Counted from the stretch's first letter, positions 1 to 12,589 are shown. The stretch: 64,000 nt of DNA from Allolobophora icterica (GCA_963556255.1 OY744616.1:11431564-11495563), one strand, 5' to 3'. Program-made: numbers and translations. Notes: a model not told the origin generated them from the letters alone.

Positions 1-59
1 ACAGCTTCTAGTTTGAGGTCTATTTTCTTCGCACATCCAGCTTCAGCATAGAGATGGCC

Positions 60-300
60 AGATGCAAGATGCTTAGAAAAGAGAGAGAGTGAATGCCAGA
101 GGTAAAAAGAATGTAAAGGCTAGGACCAAGAACAGAACCCTGGGGAACACCATAGTTAATCCCAACCCAGGGCGTTCTTGAGGTACTCAGGATCACCCTT
201 TGCGTTCGGTCAGTAAGGTAGGATTGGAACCAGCATAGAGGGGGACCAGATAAACCACATGAGATTTGAAGACGGCGAAGAAGATCTCATGATCGACCAT
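60..300 (-). pseudogene. Non-LTR retrotransposon RT fragment
   Basis: Read on the minus strand, this stretch gives broken pieces of a reverse transcriptase: a VDHEI segment, then LTDR followed by a G-PQGSVLGP-L-IL-T box. These are the standard motifs ahead of the catalytic DD box in L2/CR1-clade elements. Frames change and stops intervene, so it is a relic. It abuts a separate L2 3' end at 301-640 in the same orientation. Confidence 0.6.
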
Positions 301-640
301 GTCAAATTATAATTACAATTATTATTATTAAAGCAGTTTTATATAGCGCCCCTTCAAGACGCCTACTCAGGAGCATTCCCAGCCCAACCATGGTCGAACA
401 ACGCAGTTTTGAGGACAGTAAGAAATGAGGTGAAATGAGTAGTCAGTATTTGGCAGAGTGTTGTAGGGAGCCCATTTCAGGTAATGGGCTAGCCATAGAG
501 AAGGCACGGCGCTGCCGTACGCTGTCCACACGCATGGAACAATACGTTCAGCTGAGCGGAGAGAGCAATGGCGCTGCGAACATGAGGTGGGACAGCAGAG
601 CTCCCTCAAGTATGGAGGGGCCAAGCCCTCAAAGCATGTG
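301..640 (-). mobile_element. L2-type LINE 3' end
   Basis: The minus strand encodes the L2 C-terminal signature (APPYLRELC, then LRSA) and ends with the tail that recurs all over this window, AGCGCTATATAAA-like followed by an ATT-rich run (here TATATAGCGCC and TTATTATTA on the plus strand). The reading frame is interrupted after about 85 codons. It is a dead 5'-truncated copy. Confidence 0.65.
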
Positions 641-1129
641 GTGGATAAACCAGAAGAAACGGCAAGCTTTAGGAAATTGAGTGGTACTTGGTGAAATGTA
701 CTGGAGTGTTTAGATTTTGTGTTCTAGTGTTTTATGTTTCAAACAGGTCCATGATGAGCTGTCTGCAGCAGACGGCATGTTGACCACAGCACCAACTTTG
801 AGAAGTAGCTCAACAAAGGCATGTTACAATTCTTTCTTGCTTAATTTTACTTGCTTAAAGTTTGTATGTATGTGTAATCTAGTTCATCACCTTTACATGT
901 CACACCTCACTTGATCAGGACCTTTTTGACTGCTGTTTTATAAAATTTTGTTTACAGTTACAATAAGGCTTAAAATTGTAAGTAACTCTGCCTCGTAAAA
1001 ATTCTTTCATCCAATTCTGCACCACAGGATTTGTTGTAAGTCGGGACTCATAGTTTACTAGGTATTTCTGTTGGACCAAGATTTTTGAACGTTTTTCCCT
1101 GTATCTGTTCATTCTGCTCAGTTGCATAT

Positions 1130-1600
1130 GTCATTTGGTTCTCAGGTTAAGACTTCCTCGTCAGTTCTTCTTGATGCCAGCCATGTGGCGGCACTGGGTA
1201 CGAATAAATGATCTCCAGTGTCCTCGATCATTAGCCAAGTCCATTGCCCCCTTAATGCTAGTCCAAGCGATGTTATGTCCTCATTTATATTATCTACCCA
1301 GCTTAGTCTTGTTTCGTTTTCTTTCGAATCTTGCATGTAGTGTGGGTTTTGTCAACTGGCATTCTCTCTACATGTCCAAACCATCGGAGTCTTAATTGAA
1401 CGACTTTGCATAGTAGAGTTGTTTGGATACCTAATGATTGTCTTATGTCATTGTTTCTTATCTTCTGTAGTCTTGAAATCCCTTTGGTCTGCAGGACTCA
1501 TTTCTGCTGTTAGAATTCTTCTCTCTTCTTGTTTTAGCATTGCCCAACATTCTGATCCGTATAGGAAAATCAGTTGTATCATCGTCTCTTATATTTTTTC
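1130..1600 (-). pseudogene. Non-LTR retrotransposon RT C-terminal relic
   Basis: Minus-strand reading gives, across frame breaks, LYGSECW, a DIRQSLGIQT stretch, LRWFGHVERMP and RLSWVDNINEDI. These are the C-terminal motifs downstream of the RT core in many metazoan endonuclease-type LINEs (established knowledge). At least two frameshifts separate them, so no functional protein is made. The family differs from the L2 copies elsewhere in the window. Confidence 0.65.
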
Positions 1601-1739
1601 TTGTTTTTTGTTGTTGTTAATTCTCTGCTTCTCCATATCCTGTTCATTATTCCAAATGCTTGTGAAGCACATCTAATTCTCTTTTAAGTAGACGATAGCC
1701 TCTTGTATTGTGATAGTTATTAGTGTCTCTTTGGTCTTT

Positions 1740-1935
1740 TCAATCACCAGATGGGGCCCACCTTCAGCCCATGAAGGCTAGTTGATGAGCTGCCCACTTG
1801 GGCCTGACATGGAGCCAGTGGCCAGATTGACATCGAGCCCATCTGGGCTGTCTAGATGGGCCCCACTAAGTTGCCCATATGGGGCCCACACGGGGCAGAA
1901 TTGGGCATGCTGGCTGGGATGTCACGCTGTGGATC
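1740..1935. repeat. GGGCCCA-rich degenerate repeat ending in TGCTGGCTGGGA
   Basis: A run of imperfect GGGCCCA/TGGGCT palindromic motifs, about 20-30 bp apart, ends in TGCTGGCTGGGATGTCA. The same TGCTGGCTGGGA end closes the large tandem array at 7.9 and again at 10.1 kb, so this looks like a small diverged member of the same repeat family. Confidence 0.45.
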
Positions 1936-1963
1936 AGTTAACTCCAGCTAAAGTCTATAGGAG

Positions 1964-2443
1964 CTAATTGTCAATGTGAGATGTGAACGGTACAGTAAGC
2001 AAAGCAAATTCAGTCTCAATTGATTTAAAATCCGCAAATCGTCTGGAAAATTTGTCTGTCAAGCTTGAAGTCTGAAAGCTATATTCTTCCGCAGACTCTA
2101 CTGTGACAGTTTGCAAGTGGAGGGTAGGAAATTGCTTGTAGTTTTGTTCTTTTATCTGCTTTGAAAGCAACATTAGCTTTACTTGAACGAATTTCACCTC
2201 TGCGTAAACAGATCATGCAGGGAAGTATCTGCAGGGAAGTGGGGCAGATCGGCAGAGTTAATGCATAGAGTTATTATTAAAGACGAGACCGGAATAGCAA
2301 GCAAGAGAACAGAGTCACTTGAGTAAAACAAAGAAAACTTTTCGTGGCCTGAATTTTTTTAATTTTTTGAAGAATTGTGGGGGCCGGATAAAAAGTGTTG
2401 GCGGGCCGGATCCGGCCTGCGGGCCGTAGTTTGCCCAGCTCTG
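1964..2443 (-). mobile_element. hAT transposon relic with transposase fragment
   Basis: The minus strand has a 77-codon open segment (KFVQVKLMLLSKQIKEQNY, then a DKFSRRFADFK region) that resembles a middle part of Charlie-like hAT transposases. Its right edge is a GC-rich terminus whose complement reads CAGAGCTGGGCAAACTACGG, a typical hAT end. The other end was not found. It is inactive and 5'/3' incomplete. Confidence 0.5.
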
Positions 2444-2527
2444 CTCTATCATGATGTTGCTAAATTAATGCTGTCTTTTCAGTCCCGTAGTTTACGTTGC
2501 TAAATTATTACAGGTCTTCTGTAGTCT

Positions 2528-2620
2528 GTATGCATGTATGTATGCATGTATGTATGCATGTATGTATGCATGTATGTATGTATGCATGCATGCATTTATG
2601 TATGTATGTTGTATGTATCT
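2528..2620. repeat. ATGT/GCAT tetranucleotide microsatellite
   Basis: Alternating GCATGTAT and ATGT units over about 90 bp. No coding significance. Confidence 0.85.
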
Positions 2621-3904
2621 ATATTGAGGTAGAACTTTAAATACGTTTAATGTACATGCGAAAATAATTTAGCAACGTCAATTATGGATGTACTTTACAG
2701 AAATAATTTAGCAACGTAAACTTTGGATTTCCAACCACTATCAATATAGCAATGTAAACTACGGATATACCCATATTTTAGCAGTCGTAACAGATTGATC
2801 AATGTTTTTAGATTAATTATCTCTAGTTCAATTCTTTATGCTAGCCTGGAGAAATAAAAAAGTTTTATAAAAATAAATCGGAGAAAATAATTAAAATGTA
2901 ATTATTTAATTGGGGCGCAATTTATGATATTTGCATATTTCTCACGGTGCGAAATAGGCAAATATCACAAAAGCACCAAACGTTTTTGCACAGCGTTTTT
3001 TGTTTCAAATCGAAGGGGTTCAAGGGGCCCACCATTGAAGCTCTGCACAAGGGCCCCCAAAACCTTTCTACGCCACTGATGGTGTTCTTATTAATAGTAG
3101 TATTGATAGCAGGGTGGTGGTGGTAGCAGTGATAGGTAATAAGTTACAATTATGTTACAATGATACAATGCACCACTGATGATCTTTTTTCTTAAAGTGG
3201 TGCTTTATGAGTGTCGGATTACAAATACACAAGAGCGTGCCCTTTGTTGCTCGTGACTCTTCTGTCACTCCATATTCAGCCCTTCACATTCTGCATAGTA
3301 TATTACAGATTACTTAGTTAATATGTTGCTGACAATTTGTTTCAGGACCTGTGTGCTGAAACAGACTTCTGTCAAATGTCACAGTGCTGGAGCTGAAATG
3401 ACAGTTGAACTTTGGTTATGCTACGCATAGGTCGAAGTGGAGACTGGCATAGGATGAATATGATGTGGCGAAAGATTAGTTTACTGCCGAGGAAGAGCCA
3501 TTGTGAAGACCTACTTTGCATTTCATAGAAATCTTAATAGTTAACGTATCTGTATGGCATTAATAATTATAATAAGACTTTATATAGCGCCGTAGTGCAG
3601 CTGAGGCCGAAGAAAGCTGTTAATGCAAGTCAGACCATCAGCCTGAAGTATTCAACAGAGCCAATAGTGGCTCAAGGTAGTTCTGTGTTGGTCTCATCGT
3701 AGATTGTTAGTTATAGACAATTAATATTACACCTTTTGTGCTGTACATCAATAAAGCATGAAATATTGATGAGCCAATGCTACATATTTAATTTTCTGTG
3801 CTTTGCCAAAAGTCATGTATATATTCTGACAAGTGTTACATGGTGATAATTTCAATACTTGTTATGATTAAGTCAGACATTTCAACTATTTTTAATTTAT
3901 TGTG
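2621..3904. other. Unique non-coding stretch
   Basis: AT-rich sequence. It contains a SINE/L2-type tail fragment near 3575-3600 (TTTATATAGCGCC). No exon with good splice sites or codon pattern was seen on either strand. Confidence 0.4.
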
Positions 3905-3912
3905 ACTGCATG

Positions 3913-5329
3913 CAGGCCCTTAGCCAGCCAGCCGTCCTTTGGACGCCTGAAAATCATTTTGGATGGGCATAAATTGTGCATGGACGCCATGTCCTAAATG
4001 TGATATAATGTATATAATCCATTCCCCTTCATCTGTGTAACGATGTTCCTTTTCCCACACAAGATACTCATGTAATTAAGCGCCAATTAGATGAGCTTGT
4101 TTCATGGTAATTGGTAACTGATTTGACTATATAAATACAATACACATGTAATTAAGTACCGATTAGATGAGGATGTTTCAGGGTAATTTGACCAGTCTTG
4201 TTGTCAAGACCTTAAACCTCAAGACCAAGACCTTGAACCTCAAGACCAAGACCTTGAACCTCAAGACCTTGAACCTCGAGACCAAGACCAAGACCTTGAA
4301 CCTCAAGACCAAGACCGAGACCAAGACCCAAAAAATCACAGTCGTATCCAGACTTCTATTCCTTACTAAAAATTGTCAAGTCGAAATACTCGTTATTTTA
4401 ATGAAAACATGAGTTTTTTCTTTTATTCAAGCAAAACAACTCTAAATGGAGACTGCAGAGAATTCCGAATTCGTATTTACAAAAGTCCTTCATGCGAAAT
4501 GTTATTCCAAATGCCTGTTGAATTTTATAAAAACCAATTTGCTCAGAATTTTCTGACCAAGCCTCATGAAAATTCTGCCATGTGAAAAAAACACGGTCTA
4601 CAAGTGCTAAAATCGCTAGCACACAAAGCAGCTTTTCAAGAACCGGATGTACATGTACAAATTAATCGTGAGTCTGTTTTGAAATCATTCCATGGTAAAT
4701 AACCGGAAGTCAAAATAATTGTCCAAAACAACAGTGAAGCCTCATTCACACTGTGTAAATACTAAAGCAATAACTGTATGAATAATTATTGGATAAATTT
4801 TTAAAGTCTTGCCGTTTGTTAAAATTAACGACTGTTCATATTGACAAAAGTCTTGGTCTTGCAAAACCAAGACCAAGACTTTGAACCTCAAGACCAAGAC
4901 CTTGAACCTCAAGACCAAGACCTTTGGTCTCAAGACCAAGACCAAGACTTTTAAAAACGAACTCGAGTGCACTCGAGACCAAGACCTTGGTCTCGAGGAC
5001 AACAAGACTGAATTTGACTATATAAATACCTTGACCTTATGAATAATTATAGGGGCTTGGATTGATAACAAGTAAAGGGACACATGATCAATGTCTGTTT
5101 CCCAAGGCTACAATAATCAAATAAGGGAATTAAAAGTTACAATCTGAAGTTAATAGATTGTTGTTTGTATCATTGTATGTAAACAAAACTGTTAAATTGT
5201 GATCAAAACCCAAAAGGCATTCACTGTAGGGACATTGCAGACTTTTGCAGTCGGACTCGTAAGGTCGAGGCATCGGGGGACTTCGAATGCTTTTGGACAC
5301 CCTACTCTTTATTTCTGGCTAAGGGCCTG
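3913..5329. mobile_element. hAT-like MITE with a second MITE nested inside
   Basis: The ends are CAGGCCCTTAGCCAG and its reverse complement CTGGCTAAGGGCCTG, a 15-bp perfect terminal inverted repeat. It is flanked by ACTGCATG (3905-3912) and ACTGCACG (5330-5337), a 7/8 match as expected for an aged 8-bp target duplication. No transposase is readable. An 818-bp element at 4193-5010 sits inside it. Confidence 0.75.
4193..5010. mobile_element. hAT-like MITE with internal ACCAAG/GACC minisatellites
   Basis: Terminal inverted repeats CAGTCTTGTTGTC / GACAACAAGACTG, with a perfect 8-bp target duplication AATTTGAC at 4185-4192 and 5011-5018. Both sub-terminal regions carry short tandem repeats of the type AAGACCAAGACCTTGAACCT, in opposite orientation at the two ends. 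A second copy, reversed, lies at 23754-24622. The apparent ORFs rich in LKTK or VLVLRFK are translations of this minisatellite, not genes. Confidence 0.85.
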
Positions 5330-5344
5330 ACTGCACGTTATGAA

Positions 5345-6660
5345 TCTGTCTGTGAATTTTATTAGTGTCTTATAACAAGTTCTGTGACGAATGTAGCCAA
5401 CATTTGAAGCTGTCTATTTGATCTTGTACAACTAGACAGTTTGTTCTTACTGATTCACTGAAGTGATTAATGATAAAATTCAAGAATTGCACAGTTCTCT
5501 TCAGAATATGTACAGTTTTTAATAACGATTTATAAGTATCGTTTTGTACTGTGATAAATGTGAATATCGACTAAGTGTACTATTAATCTGTAACATAAGG
5601 TCATTTTACAGGATATTGATTATGTTTATGATTCAGTTCTGTGAAGAATGTAGCCTACTTTTGAAGCTGTCTATTTGATTGTGTACAAGTTACAACTAAA
5701 CGATTTGTTCTTACTGATTCACTGAAGTGATTAATAATAAAATTCAAGGATTGCACAGTCTTCTCTTCAGAATATGTATAGTTTTTAATAGCGATTTATA
5801 AGTATCGTTTTGTACTGTGATAAATGTGATTATCGACTAAGTGTACTATTAATCTGTAACATAAGGTCATTTTACAGGATATTGATTATGTTTATGATTC
5901 AGTTCTGTGAAGAATGTAGCCTACTTTTTGAAGCTATTTGATTGTGTACAAGTTACAACTAAACGATTTGTTCTTACTGATTCACTGAAGTGATTAATGA
6001 TGAAATTCAAGGATTGCACAGTCTTCAGAATATGTACAGTTTTAATAACAATTAATAAGCATCGTTATGTACTGTGATAAATGTGAATATCAACTAAGTG
6101 TACTATTAATCTGTAACATAAGGTCATTTTACAGGATATTGATTGTGTTTATGATTCAGTTCTGTGAAGAACGTAACCCACTTTTTGAAGCTGTCTATTT
6201 GATTGTGTACAAGTTACAACTAAACGATTTGTTCTTACTGATTCACTGAAGTGATTAATGATAAATTCAAGGATTGCACAGTCTTCTCTTCAGAATACTG
6301 TATGTATAGTTTTTAATAACGATTTATAAGTATCGTTTTGTACTGTGATAAATGTGAATATCAACTAAGTGTACTATTAATCTGTAATGTAAGGTCAGCT
6401 TTACGGGATATTGATTGTGTTTATGATTCAGTTCTGTGAAGAATGTAGCTTACTTTTGAAGCTATTTGATTGTGTACAAGTTACAACTAAACGATTTGTT
6501 CTTGCTGATTGACTGAAGTGATTAAAGATAAAATTCAAGGATTGCACAGTCTTCTCTTCAGAATATTATGTTTAGTTTTTAATAGCGATTTATAAGTATT
6601 TTTATGTACTGTGATAAATGTGAATATCAACTAAGTGTACTCTTAGTCTGTAACAGAAAG
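5345..6660. repeat. About 264-bp tandem repeat, five copies
   Basis: The landmark TGATTCACTGAAG recurs at about 5451, 5715, 5978, 6239 and 6506, giving periods of 261-267 bp. Copies differ by scattered substitutions and small indels. Each unit is AT-rich and has no conserved ORF. The array abuts the 187-bp array to its right. Confidence 0.85.
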
Positions 6661-6699
6661 TCAGTTTTGCCAATCAGCTGGTGGAAATGGAGGGAAATG

Positions 6700-7905
6700 A
6701 GAATGAGAGGATGTCCTATAGATGGATGCTGTTGGACTGGATGATATTGAGTGGATACAGTAAACTGTAGGAAGACCAGCATCGGGAGGAGTGGCGCCAC
6801 TGGACGTTTGAACCTGACCGGGGCAGAGAACTTGGAAAGCAGTCGGTAAAGGCTGCACAACCATTCGCCGATGGTAACCACTGCTAAGGGCCAACATTGA
6901 CCCAATGTATAGAAGTTGGTAAACGAGTGGTTCGGCGTTGGCAATCGGTGGTAAATTGAAGGGTAAAGCTACATTGGGCCGTTGTTATTGGGCGAACGTT
7001 GGACCGGATTTCAAAAGAACATTGGGCCAATATCGTATGTACGACCATTCACCAATGGTAACCACGACGTCGGGCCAACAGTAACCCAATGTCGTATATA
7101 AGTCGGTAAAACAGCGGGTCGACGTTGGCAATCGGTTTAAAATTGGATGGTCAAGCTACGTTGGGCCGATGTTATTGGGCGAACGTTGGACCGGATTTCA
7201 AAAGAACATTGGGCCGATATCGTATGTACGACCATTCGCCAATGGTAACCACGACGTCGGGCCATCATTGACCCAATGTCGTATATAAGGTGGTAAAACA
7301 GCGGGTTGACGTTGGCAATCGGTTTTAAATTGGAGGGTCAAGCTACGTTGGGCCGATGTTATTGGGCGAACGTTGGACCGGATTTCAAAAGAACATTGGG
7401 CCGATATCGTATGTACGACCATTCGCCAATGGTAACCACGACGTCGGGCCAACATTGACCCCTTGTTGTATATAAGTCGGTAAAACAGCGGGTCGACGTT
7501 GGCAATCGGTTTTAAATTGGAGGGTCAAGCTACGTTGGGCCGATGTTATTGGGCGAACGTTGGACCGGATTTCAAAAGAACATTGGGCCGATATCGTATG
7601 TACGACCATTCGCCAATGGTAACCACGACGTCGGGCCAACATTGACCCCTTGTTGTATATAAGTCGGTAAAACAGCGGGTCGACGTTGGCAATCGGTTTT
7701 AAATTGGAGGGTCAAGCTACGTTGGGCCGATGTTATTGGGCGAACGTTGGACCGAATTTCAAAAACACATTGGGCCGACATCGGATGTACGACCATTCGC
7801 CGATGGTAATCACGACGTTGGGCCAATGTTATTGGTCGAACATTGGGCCTGGTTTCAAAAAAACCGTTAGCCGATGTCGGGTGTACTAACATCGGGCCAA
7901 CATTG
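6700..7905. repeat. 187-bp tandem repeat array
   Basis: A 187-bp unit repeats with very high identity between about 7010 and 7760; equivalent positions are 7198, 7385 and 7572. Units become more divergent to either side. Each contains several TTGGGCC/GGCCCAA half-palindromes. Long minus-strand frames across it arise because 187 is not a multiple of three and stops are rare; they are not genes. Confidence 0.85.
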
Positions 7906-10115
7906 ACCCAATGTGTGTGTGCTGGCTGGGATATGCCGAATTCTCTGCTCCTGGCATCCTTAAATAGACACAAAATTGAATTTAGTGAAAATACCTATTC
8001 TACCGATACAAAAAGTATACGTTGAATACACGTTGTAAACCTTACAATGTGCCAATATTGCATTCGACATAGGGACAACATAGGACCAACGTTAGTGATT
8101 TTTTGACATTGGGTCAACGTTAGCCCAATGTTGGTATTCTGTATGTTGGCGCAACATTGGTCCGACGTATGTGACATGCATCAGAAATATCGGAAAGTTT
8201 CTCATATATAAATGTCAATATAATGTAGAATTCTTTGTCCATGGCACGCTTCAACAGACAAAATCGGTATTGAGTTAAAATACACATTCTGTGAGTATGA
8301 ATAGATCCGACGTTGGCCCAGCATTGGTCCGACGTATGTAAGAAACTTGATAAATATCGGAAATTATATTATATCTAAGTGTTCACATGTGCAGAATTCT
8401 TTGTTCCTGGCACTCTTTAATAGGTGAAAACGGAATTAAGTTAAAATACATGTTCTATGGCTATGAAAAAGTATACGTGGAATACACGTCGTACACCCTA
8501 CATTACGCCAATATTGCATTCGACATAGGGACAACATAGGGCCAACGTTAGTGATTTTTTGACATTGGGCCAACGTTGGCCCTATGTTGGTATTCTGTAT
8601 GACGTGTGACGTTGGTTGAGCATTGGTCCGACGTATGTGACATGCGTCAGAAATATTGAAAATTTTATGATATATAAATGTTTACATATGCCGAATTCTC
8701 TGCTCCTGGCATCCTTAAATAGACACAAAATTGAATTTAGTGAAAATACCTATTCTACCGATACAAAAAGTATACGTTGGATACACGTTGTAAACCTTAC
8801 AATGTGCCAATATTGCATTCGACATAGGGACAACATAGGGCCAACGTTAGTGATTTTTTGACATTGGGTCAACGTTAGCCCAATGTTGGTATTCTGTATG
8901 TTGGCGCAACATTGGTCCGACGTATGTGACATGCATCAGAAATATCGGAAAGTTTCTCATATATAAATGTCAATATATGTAGAATTCTTTGTCTATGGCA
9001 CGCTTCAACAGACAAAATCGGTATTGAGTTAAAATACACATTCTGTGAGTATGAATAGATCCGACGTTGGCCCAGCATTGGTCCGACGTATGTAAGAAAC
9101 TTGATAAATATCGGAAATTATATTATATCTAAGTGTTCACATGTGCAGAATTCTTTGTTCCTGGCACTCTTTAATAGGTGAAAACGGAATTAAGTTAAAA
9201 TACATGTTCTATGGCTATGAAAAAGTATACGTGGAATACACGTCGTACACCCTACATTACGCCAATATTGCATTCGACATAGGGACAACATAGGGCCAAC
9301 GTTAGTGATTTTTTTACATTGGGCCAACGTTGGCCCTATGTTGGTATTCTGTATGACGTGTGACGTTGGTTGAGCATTGGTCCGACGTATGTGACATGCG
9401 TCAGAAATATTGAAAATTTTATGATATATAAATGTTTACATATGCCGAATTCTCTGCTCCTGGCATCCTTAAATAGACACAAAATTGAATTTAGTGAAAA
9501 TACCTATTCTACCGATACAAAAAGTATACGTTGAATACACGTTGTAAACCTTACAATGTGCCAATATTGCATTCGACATAGGGACAACATAGGACCAACG
9601 TTAGTGATTTTTTGACATTGGGTCAACGTTAGCCCAATGTTGGTATTCTGTATGTTGGCGCAACATTGGTCCGACGTATGTGACATGCATCAGAAATATC
9701 GGAAAGTTTCTCATATATAAATGTCAATATAATGTAGAATTCTTTGTCCATGGCACGCTTCAACAGACAAAATCGGTATTGAGTTAAAATACACATTCTG
9801 TGAGTATGAATAGATCCGACGTTGGCCCAGCATTGGTCCGACGTATGTAAGAAACTTGATAAATATCGGAAATTATATTATATCTAAGTGTTCACATGTG
9901 CAGAATTCTTTGTTCCTGGCACTCTTTAATAGGTGAAAACGGAATTAAGTTAAAATACATGTTCTATGGCTATGAAAAAGTATACGTGGAATACACGTCG
10001 TATACCCTACATTACGCCAATATTGCATTCGACGTAGGGACAACATAGGGCCAACGTCAGTGGCTTTTGTGACATTGGGCAAACATTGGCCCGATGTCGG
10101 TGTGCTGGCTGGGAC
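7906..10115. repeat. About 755-bp higher-order tandem repeat, about three copies
   Basis: Blocks beginning near 7925, 8685 and 9440 repeat with a spacing of 754-755 bp and near identity; two internal sub-blocks resemble each other, so this is a higher-order array. The unit carries palindromic ACATTGGGCCAACGTTGGCC-type motifs. The array is bounded on the left (7918) and right (10100) by GTGCTGGCTGGGA in the same orientation. Confidence 0.85.
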
Positions 10116-11055
10116 GTGAAATCGCTACGTCAAATCCAATGTTACTCCCCTCTTCTATCCTCCTTATGTCTCAATTGATTCGTAGTAAACGCTATATATT
10201 TGGTTAGACTTATTGTTCGATTGTAATAATTATGTTTACCATTACAGCGCTGTGCGTTTGCTAGTGCTTCTTAACAGAGAATATACTTACTTACTTCATC
10301 AGCCTGTCTTGATCAACAAGCTTCGAAACGGTGTTGATAAGCATCATAATCTAACACGATTTTAACATATTTCCCCAAGTTCGAATTTATTAGGGTTTTC
10401 ACTGTAGGTTAGGAAGGTGTTTCCGTACAATATTCTACAAAAAAAGGTTTTTCATAGTAAACAGTTGGGTTGATGTTCATTTTCAACGATTTTTGAGTGG
10501 CCTATATTGGAAGGTGCTTGTAAAATTGTAAAAGTCTGAAGGGTGGCTGGAAAACATGTAGAGGAATTCTGGTGACGTCGGAAAGATGTGTGGGATAGGT
10601 GTGGATGGGGCTGGAGTGTTTAGGGAATTTTGAGGTAATGGAGAAGTGATGGAGTGGTGGTGGCAGATGGAAGAGTTATCAAGCAGGACTGGTCTTCGAA
10701 AAGGCCTTGAACCGAGTTATCTGTGGCAGTAGTGTGGCTGTTATTTTGATAAAAGACTCATATGGACCAAAGTTTAAGCCTGGGACTGCTAAATAGAGAA
10801 ATAACCCAACGCCTATGCTGTACACTCCTGGCATAGGCCTATGCACTCCTAAGAGCGAGTGTAGACAGCTGGATTTCTTCTATAAACTAAACTTCAGTTA
10901 TCAGCGAGTGATGGCTGTTCATTGTTGTGTGATCTGTGGTGAAAATAACAAGTGGTTCATTCGCTTTCCTTGTTTCCTTTGTCAGGTGGTTACACTATGG
11001 TACATTGATTTTTTGTAAAACCTTTACAAAAAAACTTTGAAACCCTGGGTGAACA
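10116..11055. other. Unique non-coding stretch
   Basis: No recognised exon, RNA gene or transposon end on either strand. Short ORFs here have no coding-like composition or splice sites. Confidence 0.4.
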
Positions 11056-11065
11056 CCTTCTTGTA

Positions 11066-11140
11066 TTGTATTGTATTGTATTGTATTTACGAATTTATAA
11101 AGCGCCTCTTGCAGTACAACGTAATCAGAGGCGCTCATAT
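11066..11140 (-). mobile_element. SINE/L2-type tail fragment
   Basis: A TTGTA pentamer run followed by TTTATAAAGCGCCTCTTGCAG, the 3' tail shared by L2 copies and tRNA-derived SINEs in this window, in minus orientation. Confidence 0.45.
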
Positions 11141-11163
11141 CATACTGTATGGCTGTCTGTATT

Positions 11164-11165
<2 letters not shown>

Positions 11166-11250
<85 letters not shown>

Positions 11251-11262
11251 TCTGTCTGTCTG
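11166..11262. repeat. (TCTG)n microsatellite
   Basis: About 24 near-perfect TCTG units. ORFs reading CLSV or DRQT repeats are artefacts of this run. Confidence 0.95.
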
Positions 11263-11308
11263 TCCATCTGTCTGGTGTCAAAACTAATGTGGAAGTGAAA
11301 TAAATAAT

Positions 11309-11371
11309 GTCCATATAATTAAAGTATGGCATGAGCCTAAGTTGCTCATGCCATACTTTAATTATATGGAC
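11309..11371. repeat. Perfect 28-bp inverted repeat (hairpin)
   Basis: Arms 11309-11336 and 11344-11371 are exact reverse complements with a 7-nt loop (CTAAGTT). Weaker complementarity continues outward through the flanking AAATAA/TTTATT. This is a foldback insertion or a cruciform-prone site between the TCTG run and an L2 relic. Confidence 0.85.
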
Positions 11372-11463
11372 TTTATTTCATTCCCCCCCTCAACAGTTGC
11401 TGGAAAACATAATTTGCTGGTTTCGATTATATCTGTCTGAACGAACCCACATGATTATATCGG

Positions 11464-12050
11464 GTGACTAAACAAAATCGATCCACATTAAGCTGGGCGT
11501 TCCTCAAGGTTCTGTACTTGGTCCTCTACTCTTTATTCTCTACACGGCTGACATTCCTTCTCTTTTTCCACTCGGGAGCTGCTGGTCATCTCTGCGGATT
11601 ACGTGCAAGCATTTGTCCATGGGTCTCCTTAATCCGAATTGCACTTAGTTGAGCGTATTGAGTCTTTGTGGAAGTCTCTACATTCCTGGATGTGCTCAAA
11701 TCGTCTCTCTCTCTTAATGGCTGCAAAACCCAGTTAATTTGGTTTGGCTCCCCTCAACAGTTGCTGAAGATTGATTTTGCTCTCCTATCGGAAATCTTTC
11801 CACACTACTCCTTTTCATCAAGTGTACGTGACCTGGGTGTTAACTTGATAGCTCTCTCTCCTTCAAAGATCACATCTCTAACTTCACACGTGTTTCTTAC
11901 TCCCACTTAGACGTGTTATGGCTGTTCGACGATCTATCTCATCCTCTGTTTTCACAACGCTGGTACATGCTTTCATTTGCTCCAGAATTGACTACTGCAA
12001 TTCGCTTCTAATCGGTCTTCCCAAGGCTCGAGAGACGAATCGACAGTTAA
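11464..12050 (+). pseudogene. Decayed L2-type LINE reverse transcriptase
   Basis: Across shifting plus-strand frames one reads the GVPQGSVLGPLLFIL region, then IWFG/LIWFGSPQQL, SSSVRDLGV and HAFICSRIDYCN, in the same order as the intact ORF at 31374-32480. Multiple frameshifts and stops make it a pseudogene. Confidence 0.7.
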
Positions 12051-12589
12051 AAGAATGAACGCATGATTGAACGAATGTAGTGAAGGGATAAATAGGTAGA
12101 TAGATGAATGACTGGATGGATGGAGGAATAAGTGGATAAACAAATGAATAACTGCTTTTCGTTTCTGTTTGTTGTACACCAAGAATGAAAACCATTGCAA
12201 AATTTAATGCACAATCTTTATTTGATGAATATCACTCATTCTGTTTCCGTCAGCCTCTATTAACGTCTCGACAAAGTAGACTTCAGTCAGCATTTTCATA
12301 ACGATAAGAACTTCTATGTCAGCGTCTGTTCATTGATGATATGATTCCACACTGACTCTTCCCGTCTGTCAGGGTTTAAAGTGGAGTGGGAACGGTGTTC
12401 CCACTGCTCTCGAAATTCTTTGCTTGCGTTCCCACTGCTCACGCTTGCGTTCCAATGAAGCTCCTCTTTAGAGTATTAGAGTTCCCACTGCTCACCGAAA
12501 CCACTTTCACCACTGCCGTCTGTCCAACTCTTCCATGCGCCTCCTTCTAATCCCTCGCCAAGACCTTGAACCTCAACCAACGACCAATA

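Noticed and set aside
7198..7973. Repeated minus-strand ORFs (MLARRRGYHWRMV...)
   Set aside because: They recur every 187 bp with the satellite unit, change ends with each copy, and have no family resemblance.
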